From NCBI GenBank assembly GCA_902776185.1, contig CACYPH010000002.1, positions 1 through 64,000 on the forward strand: 64,000 nt of DNA, read 5' to 3'. Position numbers and translations under genes: made by a program. The stretch's first letter is position 1. Each line of letters starts with the position of its first letter. This DNA comes from an uncultured Ruminococcus sp. GTDB taxonomy: Bacteria > Bacillota > Clostridia > Oscillospirales > Acutalibacteraceae. Below the pieces are notes generated by a model. It made no database searches. It was not told where the DNA came from and was given only the letters and a program-made list of their open reading frames with translations. Shown piece after piece: positions 8,095-16,755 of this stretch.

Positions 8095-9213
8095 TCAGTT
8101 GGTGATGGTCATTTCTGTTTCCTTATCGAAGATGTGGATCTTCTCGAGCTCGAACGCTACGTCGATGTAGTCGCCGGGCTTCGCGGTGGAGGTGGGCTCT
8201 ACGCGAGCGGTTACCTGGTTGCCGCCGATGTTGACATACAGATAGATCTCAGCGCCCATCAGCTCGGTTACGACAACGTTTGCATTGATAACGCCGTTGC
8301 CGTCTTCGCACTTCTCGAGGAACTCAGGCTCGTCGTGTACGTGCTCGGGACGGATACCGAAGCGGACTTCCTTGCCTGCATAAGGCTCGAGGCAGCCGTT
8401 CTTGTTCTTGCTCTCGGGCAGATAGATGGTGTACTCATCGAACTTGAGGGCGAATTTGCCGCCGTCCTTGACGAGAACTGCATCGATAAAGTTCATCTGC
8501 GGGGAGCCGATGAAGCCTGCTACGAACTCGTTGCAGGGGAGATCATACAGATGCTGAGGAGTATCAACCTGCTGGATGAAGCCGTCCTTCATGACAACGA
8601 TACGGGTACCCATTGTCATAGCCTCTGTCTGGTCATGGGTTACATAGATAAAGGTGGTGCCGAGACGCTGATAGAGCTTAGAGATCTCGGTTCTCATGTT
8701 AGCACGGAGCTTTGCATCCAGGTTGGAGAGCGGCTCGTCAAGCAGGAATACCTTAGGATCACGAACGATCGCACGACCCAGCGCAACACGCTGTCTCTGA
8801 CCGCCGGAGAGAGCCTTCGGCTTTCTGTCGAGGTACTGTTCGATACCGAGGATACGAGCGGCCTCGGAAACGCGCGCCTTGATCTCTTCCTTGGGCATCT
8901 TGCGGAGCTTCAGACCGAACGCCATGTTATCGTAAACGGTCATGTGGGGATACAGCGCGTAGTTCTGGAATACCATCGCGATATCTCTGTCCTTGGGAGC
9001 GACGTCGTTGCAGAGCTTGTCGCCGATGTACAGCTCGCCCTTAGAGATGTCTTCAAGACCCGCGATCATACGCAGAGTGGTGGACTTACCGCAACCGGAA
9101 GGACCTACGAGAATGATAAATTCTTTATCCTCGATTTCAAGGTTGAAGTCGGTAACCGCGACTACGCCGCCGTCGTAGATTTTGTAAACGTGTTGTAATG
9201 AAACATTAGCCAT
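8095..9213 (-). CDS. Sugar ABC transporter ATP-binding protein (MsmK/UgpC type)
   Basis: This 372-residue ATPase has Walker A GPSGCGKST, signature LSGGQRQR and Walker B VFLLDEPLSNLD, followed by the C-terminal regulatory OB-fold (TOBE) extension (about 240-372) typical of MalK-group carbohydrate importers. No permease or binding-protein gene is nearby. In Firmicutes a lone MsmK/UgpC ATPase often energizes several sugar importers encoded elsewhere, and that is likely here. The ATG at 9213 follows GGAGG, which decides against the upstream ATG at 9237. Confidence 0.9.
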   Translation of the reverse strand: MANVSLQHVYKIYDGGVVAVTDFNLEIEDKEFIILVGPSGCGKSTTLRMIAGLEDISKGELYIGDKLCNDVAPKDRDIAMVFQNYALYPHMTVYDNMAFGLKLRKMPKEEIKARVSEAARILGIEQYLDRKPKALSGGQRQRVALGRAIVRDPKVFLLDEPLSNLDAKLRANMRTEISKLYQRLGTTFIYVTHDQTEAMTMGTRIVVMKDGFIQQVDTPQHLYDLPCNEFVAGFIGSPQMNFIDAVLVKDGGKFALKFDEYTIYLPESKNKNGCLEPYAGKEVRFGIRPEHVHDEPEFLEKCEDGNGVINANVVVTELMGAEIYLYVNIGGNQVTARVEPTSTAKPGDYIDVAFELEKIHIFDKETEMTITN

Positions 9214-9486
9214 TAGAAAACCTCCAATATTATCCAATCTGTCACACTTGTGATAGTACGAATATAATATAGCACAATTTGCAAACCATTACCACATATT
9301 TTTTCACTAAATATTCATACGAAAATTTAGACAATATCCCAAGGGTGGCAAAAATGGGGTGCTGTTTTTAGGCGAATTTTACAAGGTATCTAGAAAAAAT
9401 GCGAATAAACAGGCGGTTTTCATGTGCATTTTTCAAGAAATCGCCGCAGATCGGGATGGTTCCCCGTCATGCGTCAGGATGTATTT

Positions 9487-10209
9487 CTATGATTTTTTGA
9501 CATATCTGTCAAAAACAAGCGGGGTCTCCGCCTCTGTCAAGGGCCTTAGCTCGCCTTTTTTGAGCATTTTGTCAAGGCTGAGCGCTCCGATCCGGATGCG
9601 CTCGAGCGCAACGACCTTGTATCCGAGGGCGGCAAACATTCGCTTTACCTGATGGTATTTGCCCTCGCGGATGGTGACTTCGGCACGATGATTGCCGAGG
9701 CAAACGGCTTGTCCCTGCTGACAGACAGTGCCGTCGGCGAGGGTGATTCCCTTTGCGAAGGCTTCGGCGATATCCACGTCCGGTTCGCGGTCGAGCGTCG
9801 CGATATAGGTTTTGTCCACGTGCTTCTTGGGAGAGAGCATCCTGTGGGCATAGTCGCCGTCGTCGGTCAGAATCAGCAGACCGGTGGTGTCTTTATCGAG
9901 CCGTCCCGCGGGGAAAATACCGCTGCGCCGGTATTGGGGCGGCAGCAGGTCGAGGACGGTTTTTTCACGGCTGTCCTCGGTCGCGGATACGACGCCGGCG
10001 GGTTTATTGAGCATATAGTACACGTGCCGCCGATAGGTCAGGGCTTGTCCGTCCAGCGCGACAAGGTCATTTTCGGGGTCGACCTTCGTATCGACCGCGC
10101 GACAGACGATTTCATTTACGGTAACGCGTTTGTCGCGGATGGCTTTGCCCGCGTCCCTGCGGCTGAGGGCGGTCTGGGATGCGATGAATTTATCGAGTCG
10201 TTCTTTCAT
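9487..10209 (-). CDS. rsuA: Pseudouridine synthase, RsuA family
   Basis: The 240-residue enzyme has an N-terminal S4 RNA-binding domain (about 1-60, MKERLDKFIASQ...RRDAG) and the RsuA/RluB catalytic domain with GRLDKDTTGLLILTDDG, where the Asp is catalytic. RsuA makes pseudouridine 516 in 16S rRNA, while close paralogues modify 23S rRNA; the length and single S4 domain fit RsuA best. It is followed by a hypothetical membrane protein on the same strand after 43 bases. Confidence 0.82.
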   Translation of the reverse strand: MKERLDKFIASQTALSRRDAGKAIRDKRVTVNEIVCRAVDTKVDPENDLVALDGQALTYRRHVYYMLNKPAGVVSATEDSREKTVLDLLPPQYRRSGIFPAGRLDKDTTGLLILTDDGDYAHRMLSPKKHVDKTYIATLDREPDVDIAEAFAKGITLADGTVCQQGQAVCLGNHRAEVTIREGKYHQVKRMFAALGYKVVALERIRIGALSLDKMLKKGELRPLTEAETPLVFDRYVKKS

Positions 10210-10252
10210 AATCGTTTACGCTTTTTGACAAGGGAGGAATATACCCCCTCCC

Positions 10253-10708
10253 CTACGGTTGTATCAAGGGCTGAGGGGATTCGCCCTGTTGGTTGGTCGA
10301 GATATCTGCGGCGATCAGGCGGTCATCCGCGATCAGCACGGTAACATACGCGTCTGAATCCGACAGCGCATAGACCAGCTTGCGGGCGAGTTTGCCCTTA
10401 TAGGAGCGCAGGTCAAGTCCCTGCTGCTTTTGCAGTTCGTTATAGGCGGTGTAGGCGTCGTTCCATGTTTTCGGTATCGTGATCGGATCGTCGGAGGCAC
10501 AGCCTTCGACAGTATGTCCGCATTTGCCGATAAAGGCTTCGATCTCCTCATCGGAGCTGATCTTCAGCCCCACGTCCTCTCCCTCGACCTCGACGGTATC
10601 GGGCGGGGCGGCGCGCAGCATCAGGATGCAGACGGTCAGGAAAATCAGGAAGCACAGGATGGAAAACAGGGTCAGCCAAACATTTTTGATCCTCACGGAG
10701 TGAAACAT
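10253..10708 (-). CDS. DUF4830-like membrane-anchored protein
   Basis: This is a protein of about 151 residues with one N-terminal TM segment (about 10-32) and a small extracellular domain. The domain carries a CGHTVEGCASDDPITIPKTW segment and a C-terminal YVTVLIADDRLIAADIST strand, reminiscent of the DUF4830 family found in Clostridia. Function is unknown. An ATG at 10714 is six bases upstream; the ATG at 10708 has better spacing from AAAGGA. Confidence 0.6.
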   Translation of the reverse strand: MFHSVRIKNVWLTLFSILCFLIFLTVCILMLRAAPPDTVEVEGEDVGLKISSDEEIEAFIGKCGHTVEGCASDDPITIPKTWNDAYTAYNELQKQQGLDLRSYKGKLARKLVYALSDSDAYVTVLIADDRLIAADISTNQQGESPQPLIQP

Positions 10709-10785
10709 ATACATCAGTCCTTTTGAAATTCTTACTCATGTATATGCTCAAAACAGATAATTGATGAATGATGATTGATGATGGA

Positions 10786-11436
10786 TCAGAGGATGAAGGA
10801 TAACAGATCGGTCGGTATCGCGGCGAATTTTGCGGCGCCGGCGTTCTCCATCGCGCCGCGCGTTCCGTAGCCGTAGGTGACGCCGATGAAATCCACGCCG
10901 GTCGCCACAGCGCCGAGGGTATCGAAATAGGTATCGCCAATCATCACCGCGCGAGAGGGCGGGATATTGCCGAGGGTCTCGAGCGCATAGGGGATCAGGT
11001 CGGGCTTTTCTTTGCGGCTGCCGTCGTCGCGCGAGCCGCAGATCGCGTCGAGATACGCGCCGATATCCAAATGGGCGATCACGTCGCGGGCGAGGCGTTC
11101 GTTCTTTGAGGTACAGACCGCGACCTTCATCGGACTTTGTTTGAGCCGCTCCAGCACCTCGCGAACGCCGTCGAACAGGCGATTCGCCGCTGTGCCGTGG
11201 ATATCGTAATAGCCGCGATAGATCGGTAATGCACGGGCGACGTCATCGTCGCTCAGCCCGCAAAGCAGGCTGAAGGTGCGGTTCAGCGGCGGCCCGATGT
11301 ATTTGGAATAATCGCTGAGATCGGGACAGGGCTTATGAAGTTCTGCCATCGTCAGCTCGATGCATTTTTTGATGCCTTCGGCGGAGGCTGTGATCGTTCC
11401 GTCCAGGTCAAACAGCACCGCATCGTATTTTTGCAT
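10786..11436 (-). CDS. HAD-family phosphatase (phosphoglycolate-phosphatase-like)
   Basis: The 216-residue hydrolase has HAD motif I VLFDLDGTIT near the N-terminus, motif II in VAVCTSKNE, the motif III Lys in SRKEKPD and motif IV AVMIGDTYFD, with a helical cap between motifs I and II. It likely dephosphorylates a small phosphorylated metabolite such as phosphoglycolate; substrate is not determined by sequence. An upstream start at 11469 would overlap the DUF554 gene, so the internal ATG at 11436 is preferred. Confidence 0.82.
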   Translation of the reverse strand: MQKYDAVLFDLDGTITASAEGIKKCIELTMAELHKPCPDLSDYSKYIGPPLNRTFSLLCGLSDDDVARALPIYRGYYDIHGTAANRLFDGVREVLERLKQSPMKVAVCTSKNERLARDVIAHLDIGAYLDAICGSRDDGSRKEKPDLIPYALETLGNIPPSRAVMIGDTYFDTLGAVATGVDFIGVTYGYGTRGAMENAGAAKFAAIPTDLLSFIL

Positions 11437-11458
11437 AATATCACCGCTATGATTCAGA

Positions 11459-12181
11459 TTAAATGGCAAACGGGAGAAATCCCGCCGCCCATGTGAACAC
11501 GACAGACAGGAGCAGCGCCGGAACTGCGTTCAGGACACGGATCTTTTTCAATCCGACCTGCCCTGCCAGCATATTGTAGCCGACCATCACGGTAAGGATA
11601 CCGCCGGTCGCCTTGAAGTTGGCGATCGCCTGAGCAGTCAGTATCGGAGATATCAGGCTCGCCGTAAAAAAGAACAGGAGAAAGATCACTGTCTGCGGCA
11701 GAGAAAACAGGGTGACAAGCCAGCCGACGGACGTCGCGAACACCATAACGGTGAACAGATCCAGAACCGACTTTGCCAGCAGAATGCTGTGGTCGCCGTC
11801 AAGTCCCTCGCTGAGCGCGCCGAAGATCCCCGTGCCGGAAAAGCAGATGATCGCCATCGCAAGACACAGGATCTCCATATCCCGATCTTCGCCGTGATCA
11901 CGGCTCAGCCTGCCCAGAATAAAGCGAATCAGCCGCCGGACGCCGCTGTCGATACAGCACAGCTCGCCCAGCACCGCGCCGAGGATCGCCGAAAGGACAA
12001 CGATCGTCAGGCTGTCCAGCTTTACGATCGAAACCACGCCGATGCCCAGCGCACAGAAGCCGAAGGTCATATACAGCATCTCGACAACGCGTTGGGGAAG
12101 GATTCTTTTGAATAGACAGCCTCCCAATCCGCCGAGGATGACCGCGGCGACATTGGCGGCGATACCGATAGGAAAGGTCAT
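11459..12181 (-). CDS. DUF554 family integral membrane protein
   Basis: The 240-residue hydrophobic protein has about seven TM helices. It begins MTFPIGIAANVAAVILGGLGG and has the conserved GIGVVSIVKLDSL and FSGTGIFGALSEGLDGDHSILLAKS segments of the DUF554 (YdfK-like) family. Function is unknown. It is the first gene of a short minus-strand run with the HAD phosphatase, whose start lies 22 bases beyond its stop. Confidence 0.82.
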   Translation of the reverse strand: MTFPIGIAANVAAVILGGLGGCLFKRILPQRVVEMLYMTFGFCALGIGVVSIVKLDSLTIVVLSAILGAVLGELCCIDSGVRRLIRFILGRLSRDHGEDRDMEILCLAMAIICFSGTGIFGALSEGLDGDHSILLAKSVLDLFTVMVFATSVGWLVTLFSLPQTVIFLLFFFTASLISPILTAQAIANFKATGGILTVMVGYNMLAGQVGLKKIRVLNAVPALLLSVVFTWAAGFLPFAI

Positions 12182-12283
12182 AGCTGCTCCTTTTCTTTTG
12201 GGCCTGTTGCTTTTCTTCGTATTTCTCGAAAGATCACTGCTATTATTCTATCGGGCGCGGCGGGAATTGTCAACCTGCCGTGA

Positions 12284-12312
12284 TTGACATTTGACCGCGC
12301 GGGTGGTATATT
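12284..12312 (+). promoter_or_regulatory. Consensus sigma-A promoter of ychF
   Basis: TTGACA (12284-12289) and TATATT (12307-12312) are separated by 17 bases, 37 bases ahead of the ychF ATG. Confidence 0.8.
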
Positions 12313-12348
12313 ATCAATTGAATCTTCCGATAAAGGACAGTGAGATCT

Positions 12349-13443
12349 ATGAAGCTGGGCATCGTCGGACTTCCGAACGTCGGCAAGTCCACCCTATTTA
12401 ACGCGATCACCAATGCGGGCGCGCAAAGCGCGAATTATCCGTTCTGCACCATCGAGCCGAATGTCGGCGTGGTTGCCGTTCCCGATAAGCGGCTGGACAA
12501 GCTCGCAGAAATGTATGGCCCCGACAAATACACCCCCGCGACCATCGAATTCGTCGACATCGCCGGTCTGGTCAAGGGCGCCTCTAAGGGCGAGGGTCTG
12601 GGCAATAAGTTCCTCTCGAATATCCGCGAGTGCGACGCGATCGTACACGTGGTCAGATGCTTTGACAACGACGACATCATCCATGTCGAGGGCAGCGTCG
12701 ATCCGATCCGCGACATCGAGACCATCGACCTGGAGCTGATCCTCAGCGACGTTGAAATGGTTCAGAGGCGCATCGACAAGGCGCAGAAGATGGTCAAGGG
12801 CGACAAGAAATATCAGGCGCAGGTCGACTTTTTCAAGCGCGTGCTGGACACGCTGAACGAGGGCAAGCCCGCAAGAGTTGTCGACTGTACCGATGATGAA
12901 AAGGCACTGCTGGGCGAGGTCGCTCTGCTGACCAACAAGCCGGTCATCTTTGCCGCGAATATGAGCGAGGATGATTTTTCGAACGGCATTGACGATAACG
13001 AGCGCCTGAAGAGAGTCAGAGAGATCGCCGCCGAACAGCACGCGGGCGTTCTGCCGATCTGTGCGGAATTAGAAGCGGAGATCGTCGAGATGGATAAGGA
13101 TGAAAAAGAAATGTTCCTCGGCGAGCTTGGCCTCGAGCAGAGCGGTCTTGACCGACTGATCAACGAGTGCTACACCCTGTTGGGTCTGATCTCGTACCTG
13201 ACCGCGGGCAAGCCCGAGGTACGTGCATGGACGATCAAGAACGGTACAAAAGCGCCGCAGGCAGCGGGCAAGATCCACTCTGACTTTGAACGCGGCTTCA
13301 TCCGTGCAGAGGTCATCGCCTATGACGATCTGATCGCGTGCGGCTCGATGGCGGCGGCAAAGGAAAAGGGACTGGTCCGCAGCGAGGGCAAGGAGTATGT
13401 CATGAAGGACGGCGACGTTGTTCTATTCCGGTTCAATGTGTAA
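12349..13443 (+). CDS. ychF: Redox-regulated ATPase YchF (OBG-family P-loop protein)
   Basis: The 364-residue protein has G1 [16 protein letters not shown]3 [20 protein letters not shown], the ATP-specific NMSE motif in place of NKxD, an alpha-helical insert (about 130-200) and a C-terminal TGS domain ending [11 protein letters not shown]. YchF is a universally conserved ribosome-associated ATPase linked to stress and translation control. The ATG at 12349 gives the family start [10 protein letters not shown]. The last 11 codons plus stop reappear, with only synonymous changes, at 13524-13560. Confidence 0.96.
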   Translation: MKLGIVGLPNVGKSTLFNAITNAGAQSANYPFCTIEPNVGVVAVPDKRLDKLAEMYGPDKYTPATIEFVDIAGLVKGASKGEGLGNKFLSNIRECDAIVHVVRCFDNDDIIHVEGSVDPIRDIETIDLELILSDVEMVQRRIDKAQKMVKGDKKYQAQVDFFKRVLDTLNEGKPARVVDCTDDEKALLGEVALLTNKPVIFAANMSEDDFSNGIDDNERLKRVREIAAEQHAGVLPICAELEAEIVEMDKDEKEMFLGELGLEQSGLDRLINECYTLLGLISYLTAGKPEVRAWTIKNGTKAPQAAGKIHSDFERGFIRAEVIAYDDLIACGSMAAAKEKGLVRSEGKEYVMKDGDVVLFRFNV

Positions 13444-13473
13444 AAAGCTGGTCGCTTTGCTCCATTGACACAA

Positions 13474-13522
13474 TTCCTCAGTCGGCTTTGCCGACAGCTC
13501 CCTTTACCAAAGGGAGCCTTTA
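13474..13522. repeat. Dispersed hairpin repeat R2 inserted behind ychF
   Basis: The unit has two hairpins, GTCGGC/GCCGAC and GCTCCCTTTA/AAAGGGAGC, closing with CTTTAGGG. It separates the true ychF stop from the duplicated ychF tail. I recall similar units as frequent intergenic repeats of Oscillospiraceae; only one copy is in this window. Confidence 0.55.
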
Positions 13523-13523
13523 G

Positions 13524-13560
13524 GGACGGCGACGTGGTGCTGTTCCGATTCAATGTGTAA
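13524..13560 (+). repeat. Ghost copy of the ychF 3' end
   Basis: These 37 bases match 13407-13443 at 33 positions. All four differences fall at third codon positions and leave the peptide ([15 protein letters not shown]) unchanged. Together with the R2 repeat between the copies, this looks like a junction left by recombination with a diverged ychF allele. Confidence 0.85.
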
Positions 13561-13581
13561 TTCGATATGTAACATAGTAAA

Positions 13582-13617
13582 ACCCGCCGTACAGCGCTGT
13601 ACGGCGGGTCGTTTTAT
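13582..13617. terminator. Bidirectional terminator between ychF and the lysine transporter
   Basis: A near-perfect palindrome (ACCCGCCGTACAGC and its complement, 13582-13609) is followed by TCGTTTTAT on the plus strand and by TTTTAC on the minus strand, and serves two convergent genes. Confidence 0.85.
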
Positions 13618-13626
13618 CATGTTGTT

Positions 13627-15387
13627 TTATTTTGCAGCTTTGTCTGCCTCTTTGAGAGCAGCAAGGCGGTTGCGGGTGATGAACTTGATGATGAACAGGG
13701 TTGCGATCATCAGAACGATCGCGATAGGCAGAACGATCATCCAGTTCTGGACAAAGCCCGCGATAATAAAGCTGACGAAGGATACGGCAGCAACGGTGAT
13801 CGCGTAGGGCAGCTGGGTCGAAACATGGTTGATATGGTTGCACTGCGCGCCTGCAGAGGACATGATGGTGGTATCGGAGATCGGGGAGCAGTGGTCGCCG
13901 CAGACTGCGCCTGCAAGGCAAGCGGACATGCCGATGACCTGCAGCTCGCCGCTCGGGAAGATCGCGAGAACGATCGGGATGAGGATGCCGAAGGTGCCCC
14001 ATGAGGTACCGGTCGAGAAGGACAGGAATACCGCAACAAGGAAGATGATCGCAGGCAGGAAGTTTGCCAGCGACTCTGCGCCGTTCGACATCAGATCGGC
14101 GACAAAGTACTTAGCGCCGAGATCGGTGGTGATGTTCTTCAAAGCGGTCGCGAAGGTGAGGATCAGGATCGGGGGTACCATCGCCATAAAGCCCTTGGGA
14201 ACAGCGTCCATGCACTCCTTAAAGGTTGCAACCTTGCGAATCATCAGGTAAACGATCGTGAATACCAGCGCGATCGCGCCTGCCCACGGCAGACCTACGG
14301 TAGCGTCGGTATTGCCGAACGAGTTGATGAAGTTATGATAGTTGCCGGTTACGGGATCGATATTATCGGGGTTGCCGTCAAAGAATCCGCCGACATAGAT
14401 CAGCGCAAAGACGGAGATCGCGATCAGTACAAGTACGGGCAGGATCAGGTCGATGACCTTGCCGTTGGGGTTAACTTCTTCGTTCTCGAGCTCTTTGTCA
14501 ACACGCTCGCCGGTGGTATAAAGGTCATCCTTATACATTGCGTTGTACTCATGCATCGCCATCGAACCGTAGTCAAAGCTCATGAAGCAGATCGCAATGA
14601 TGAAGACGAAGGTCAAAAGAGAATAGAAGTTATAGGGGATCGCGGTGATGAAGAGCTTGAGGCCCTGGCCGTCCTCGGCATAGGTCGCAACAGCGGCAGC
14701 CCATGAGGATACCGGAGCGATCATGCAAACCGGAGCGGCGGTCGCGTCGATCAGGTACGCGAACTTCGCACGCGAGATCTTGTGGCCGTCGGTAACGGGC
14801 TTCATAACGGAGCCGACTGTCAGGCAGTTGAAATAGTCATCGATGAAGATCAGTACGCCGAGGGCAAAGGTAGCGAGCATCGCGCCTGTGCGGGTCTTGA
14901 TGTGCTTAGCCGCCCAGCGGCCGAACGCCTGGGAGCCGCCTGCCTTGTTGATCAGGGCGACGATGATGCCCAGCTCGATCAGGAAGATGAATACGCCTGC
15001 CGTATCCCGTACCGCAGTGATCAGACCGCTGCCGTTGATCTCATTCATCGCGGCAAGCGGATGGAAGTGGCTGCCGAACAGGCCGTTCGCCTCGGTAGCA
15101 TAGATGATACCGCCGGAGACAAGACCGATCGCCAGCGAAGAATAGACCTCTTTGGTGATCAATGCAAGGCCGATCGCGATGATCGGGGGCAGCAGCGCCC
15201 ACCATGTGCCGCGAACCTCGCCTGCGCCCAGACAGGTCTCACAGTCTGCATCGTCAACGATACCGGTTCCGCCGCAATCGGGGCATTTGACGGTACCGAG
15301 CGAGCCGCCGGAAACGACTGCCCATACCAGCAGGCCGACGATCACGACCGCCGCAACGGCAAGAACGATTTTCTTTGTTTTTGTCAT
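13627..15387 (-). CDS. lysW: NhaC-family transporter under lysine riboswitch control (probable lysine transporter)
   Basis: The 586-residue protein has about 12 TM segments and the NhaC Na+/H+ antiporter fold, including a FIDDYFNCLTVGSVMKPVTD segment and DHCSPISDTTIMSSAGAQCN. A lysine riboswitch with its own terminator precedes it, and NhaC members in that setting are known as LysW, predicted lysine importers, so lysine is the likely substrate. After TM1 a hydrophilic loop carries CPDCGGTG and CETCLGAG, two DnaJ-like CxxCxGxG motifs that could bind one zinc; this is unusual in a transporter. The ATG at 15387 follows GGAGGG; the longer frame to 15456 runs through the terminator and is not used. 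Confidence 0.85.
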   Translation of the reverse strand: MTKTKKIVLAVAAVVIVGLLVWAVVSGGSLGTVKCPDCGGTGIVDDADCETCLGAGEVRGTWWALLPPIIAIGLALITKEVYSSLAIGLVSGGIIYATEANGLFGSHFHPLAAMNEINGSGLITAVRDTAGVFIFLIELGIIVALINKAGGSQAFGRWAAKHIKTRTGAMLATFALGVLIFIDDYFNCLTVGSVMKPVTDGHKISRAKFAYLIDATAAPVCMIAPVSSWAAAVATYAEDGQGLKLFITAIPYNFYSLLTFVFIIAICFMSFDYGSMAMHEYNAMYKDDLYTTGERVDKELENEEVNPNGKVIDLILPVLVLIAISVFALIYVGGFFDGNPDNIDPVTGNYHNFINSFGNTDATVGLPWAGAIALVFTIVYLMIRKVATFKECMDAVPKGFMAMVPPILILTFATALKNITTDLGAKYFVADLMSNGAESLANFLPAIIFLVAVFLSFSTGTSWGTFGILIPIVLAIFPSGELQVIGMSACLAGAVCGDHCSPISDTTIMSSAGAQCNHINHVSTQLPYAITVAAVSFVSFIIAGFVQNWMIVLPIAIVLMIATLFIIKFITRNRLAALKEADKAAK

Positions 15388-15420
15388 TGTTTGTTTTCCC
15401 TCCATATAATTTGGATAATA

Positions 15421-15446
15421 TAAAAAGCCGTGGGTGTGCCACGGCT
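15421..15446 (-). terminator. Riboswitch-controlled terminator
   Basis: On the minus strand AGCCGTGG-CACAC-CCACGGCT is followed by TTTTTATATT. It lies between the lysine aptamer and the transporter ribosome site, the position of the expression platform. Confidence 0.85.
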
Positions 15447-15459
15447 CAGAAAACAAGTC

Positions 15460-15635
15460 AAGCGAATAGCACTCCGTCGGGGAATATCCCCAAAACGACA
15501 GTATAACGCGTCTTTCGCGTTATCCCAGCATACACGTTCGGGAGGCGTGCACACTTCGGCGGGATCCCCTTTCGCCGGCAGCTTTCCCTGCTCTTTTCCG
15601 GCTACTGATGAAGCCCGCGCCTCTATTACCTGTTT
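15460..15635 (-). promoter_or_regulatory. Lysine riboswitch (L-box)
   Basis: Reading the minus strand, the conserved L-box blocks occur in order: AGAGGCGCGGGC, then CATCAGTA, GGGAAAGCTGCCG, GCCGAAGTGTG, a CTGGGATAACGCG helix arm, ACTGTCGTTTTGGGGA and finally GACGGAGTGCTATTCG. This is the lysine-binding aptamer known from lysC and lysine-transporter leaders. When lysine binds, the downstream terminator should form and the NhaC-type transporter should be switched off. Confidence 0.92.
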
Positions 15636-15665
15636 ATTATATATCCATCCTTCGTCATAAGTCAA
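15636..15665 (-). promoter_or_regulatory. Promoter of the lysine riboswitch transcript
   Basis: Minus-strand TTGACT (15660-15665) and TATAAT (15636-15641) are separated by 18 bases, immediately upstream of the aptamer. Confidence 0.75.
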
Positions 15666-15781
15666 CAGTTTTTTGCACTTTAAAGCATTTATTTTGGGAA
15701 TATATCCGAGAAAGAGGCGGTGCTTGCTTTTTGCCCGAAAATCGGCTATAATAAATTTCCTCGGTGTAAGCACTGAAGGGA

Positions 15782-15854
15782 CTGTTTTTCACAGCCCCTT
15801 TACCCTTTTTAATCGGTTGAGATTGCCACAGCCCCTAAAGGGGCTTCGCAATGA
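15782..15854. repeat. Short dispersed repeats (CACAGCCCCTTT units)
   Basis: CTGTTTTTCACAGCCCCTTT recurs as CTGTTTTTTCACAGCCCCTT at about 78-100. Next to it, TTGCCACAGCCCC-TAAA-GGGGCTTCGCAATGAC forms a hairpin. Both are non-coding and lie upstream of the TetR gene. Confidence 0.4.
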
Positions 15855-15899
15855 CTATTATTCATAAACCCTATCATTCCCAGACAAAAGGTGACGCAA

Positions 15900-16445
15900 A
15901 TGTCCGTACTGACGAAAAAAGCCATCAAAGAATCCTTTCGCGAGCTGATCGAAAAAAAGCCCATCGACCAGCTCACCATCCGCGATATCACCGATCATTG
16001 CGGGGTATCGCGCAACACCTTTTACTATCACTACGCCGATATGCCGACGCTGGTCGAGGAGATCGTCATGGATCTGGCTGAGGAAATCATCCTCAGCTAC
16101 CCCGACATCAAATCGCTAGAACAGGCGCTGAATGTCGGCGCGGAATTCATTTTGCAGAACCGCCGATCGGCAATGCATATCCTCAACTCATCCCACCGCT
16201 ACATCTATGAGCGGTGTCTGATGAAGGTATGCCGCCATGTGGTCGCGACCTACATCGACGTCGCGATCCCCTCGGGAACGCTGAATGAGTACGAACGCGA
16301 GCTGATGATCGACTTCTACAAATGCTTGAGCTTCGGCATCATCATCAACTGGTGTGACGACGGGATGAAAGAGAACTACGCGAATTCGTTTGCAACGCTG
16401 TTGAATATCCGCAAAAAGATATTGGACAGCGATCTGAATATTTGA
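15900..16445 (+). CDS. TetR/AcrR-family transcriptional regulator
   Basis: The 181-residue regulator has a canonical N-terminal TetR helix-turn-helix, IRDITDHCGVSRNTFYYHYAD (about 28-48), and a divergent C-terminal ligand domain. The DNA-binding half closely resembles that of the second TetR gene at 41446. It precedes an MMPL-type pump and heptad-repeat protein in the same orientation, so it probably represses that operon. The ATG at 15900 follows AAAGGTGA. Confidence 0.88.
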   Translation: MSVLTKKAIKESFRELIEKKPIDQLTIRDITDHCGVSRNTFYYHYADMPTLVEEIVMDLAEEIILSYPDIKSLEQALNVGAEFILQNRRSAMHILNSSHRYIYERCLMKVCRHVVATYIDVAIPSGTLNEYERELMIDFYKCLSFGIIINWCDDGMKENYANSFATLLNIRKKILDSDLNI

Positions 16446-16489
16446 CCGTTGAAACTTATAGCAGAAAAATGATCATATCGGAAAGGCTC

Positions 16490-16554
16490 GCCCCTCATCC
16501 GACCTTTTCGGCTTTTACAGCCGAAAAGCCCACCTTCCCCCCGAGGGGAAGGCT
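16490..16554. repeat. Dispersed palindromic repeat R1, copy 2
   Basis: This shares GCCCCTCATCC and the CACCTTCCCC...GGGGAAGGCT tail with the copy at 6284-6333, but its central hairpin is different (CTTTTCGGCT/AGCCGAAAAG). It may also serve as a terminator of the TetR gene. The rest of the 310-base gap holds the promoter at 16615. Confidence 0.75.
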
Positions 16555-16614
16555 TTCATCCGCTCCGAAAGGGGCGGTTTTCTTTTTGGGCAAAGTTGGG
16601 CTTTTGCTCAAAAA

Positions 16615-16643
16615 TTGTACACCTGTCACCCTTTGCTTATAGT
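16615..16643 (+). promoter_or_regulatory. Promoter of the MMPL operon
   Basis: TTGTAC (16615-16620) and TATAGT (16638-16643) with a 17-base spacer lie about 110 bases before the MMPL start. A TetR operator could lie in the following leader, but I cannot define one confidently. Confidence 0.6.
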
Positions 16644-16755
16644 AAATGTATTAAAAACAAAGTATCATATATTAGCAATAATCCACAAAGGGGCGGGCTA
16701 TGACAGCCTGAGCGCCCCTCTGTGAAAGGTAATTTTTGAAAGCGAAGGTGAAACT

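Noticed and set aside
15384..15773. Minus-strand frame of 129 codons upstream of the NhaC-type gene
   Set aside because: It runs through the lysine riboswitch and its terminator; the RNA explains the sequence.
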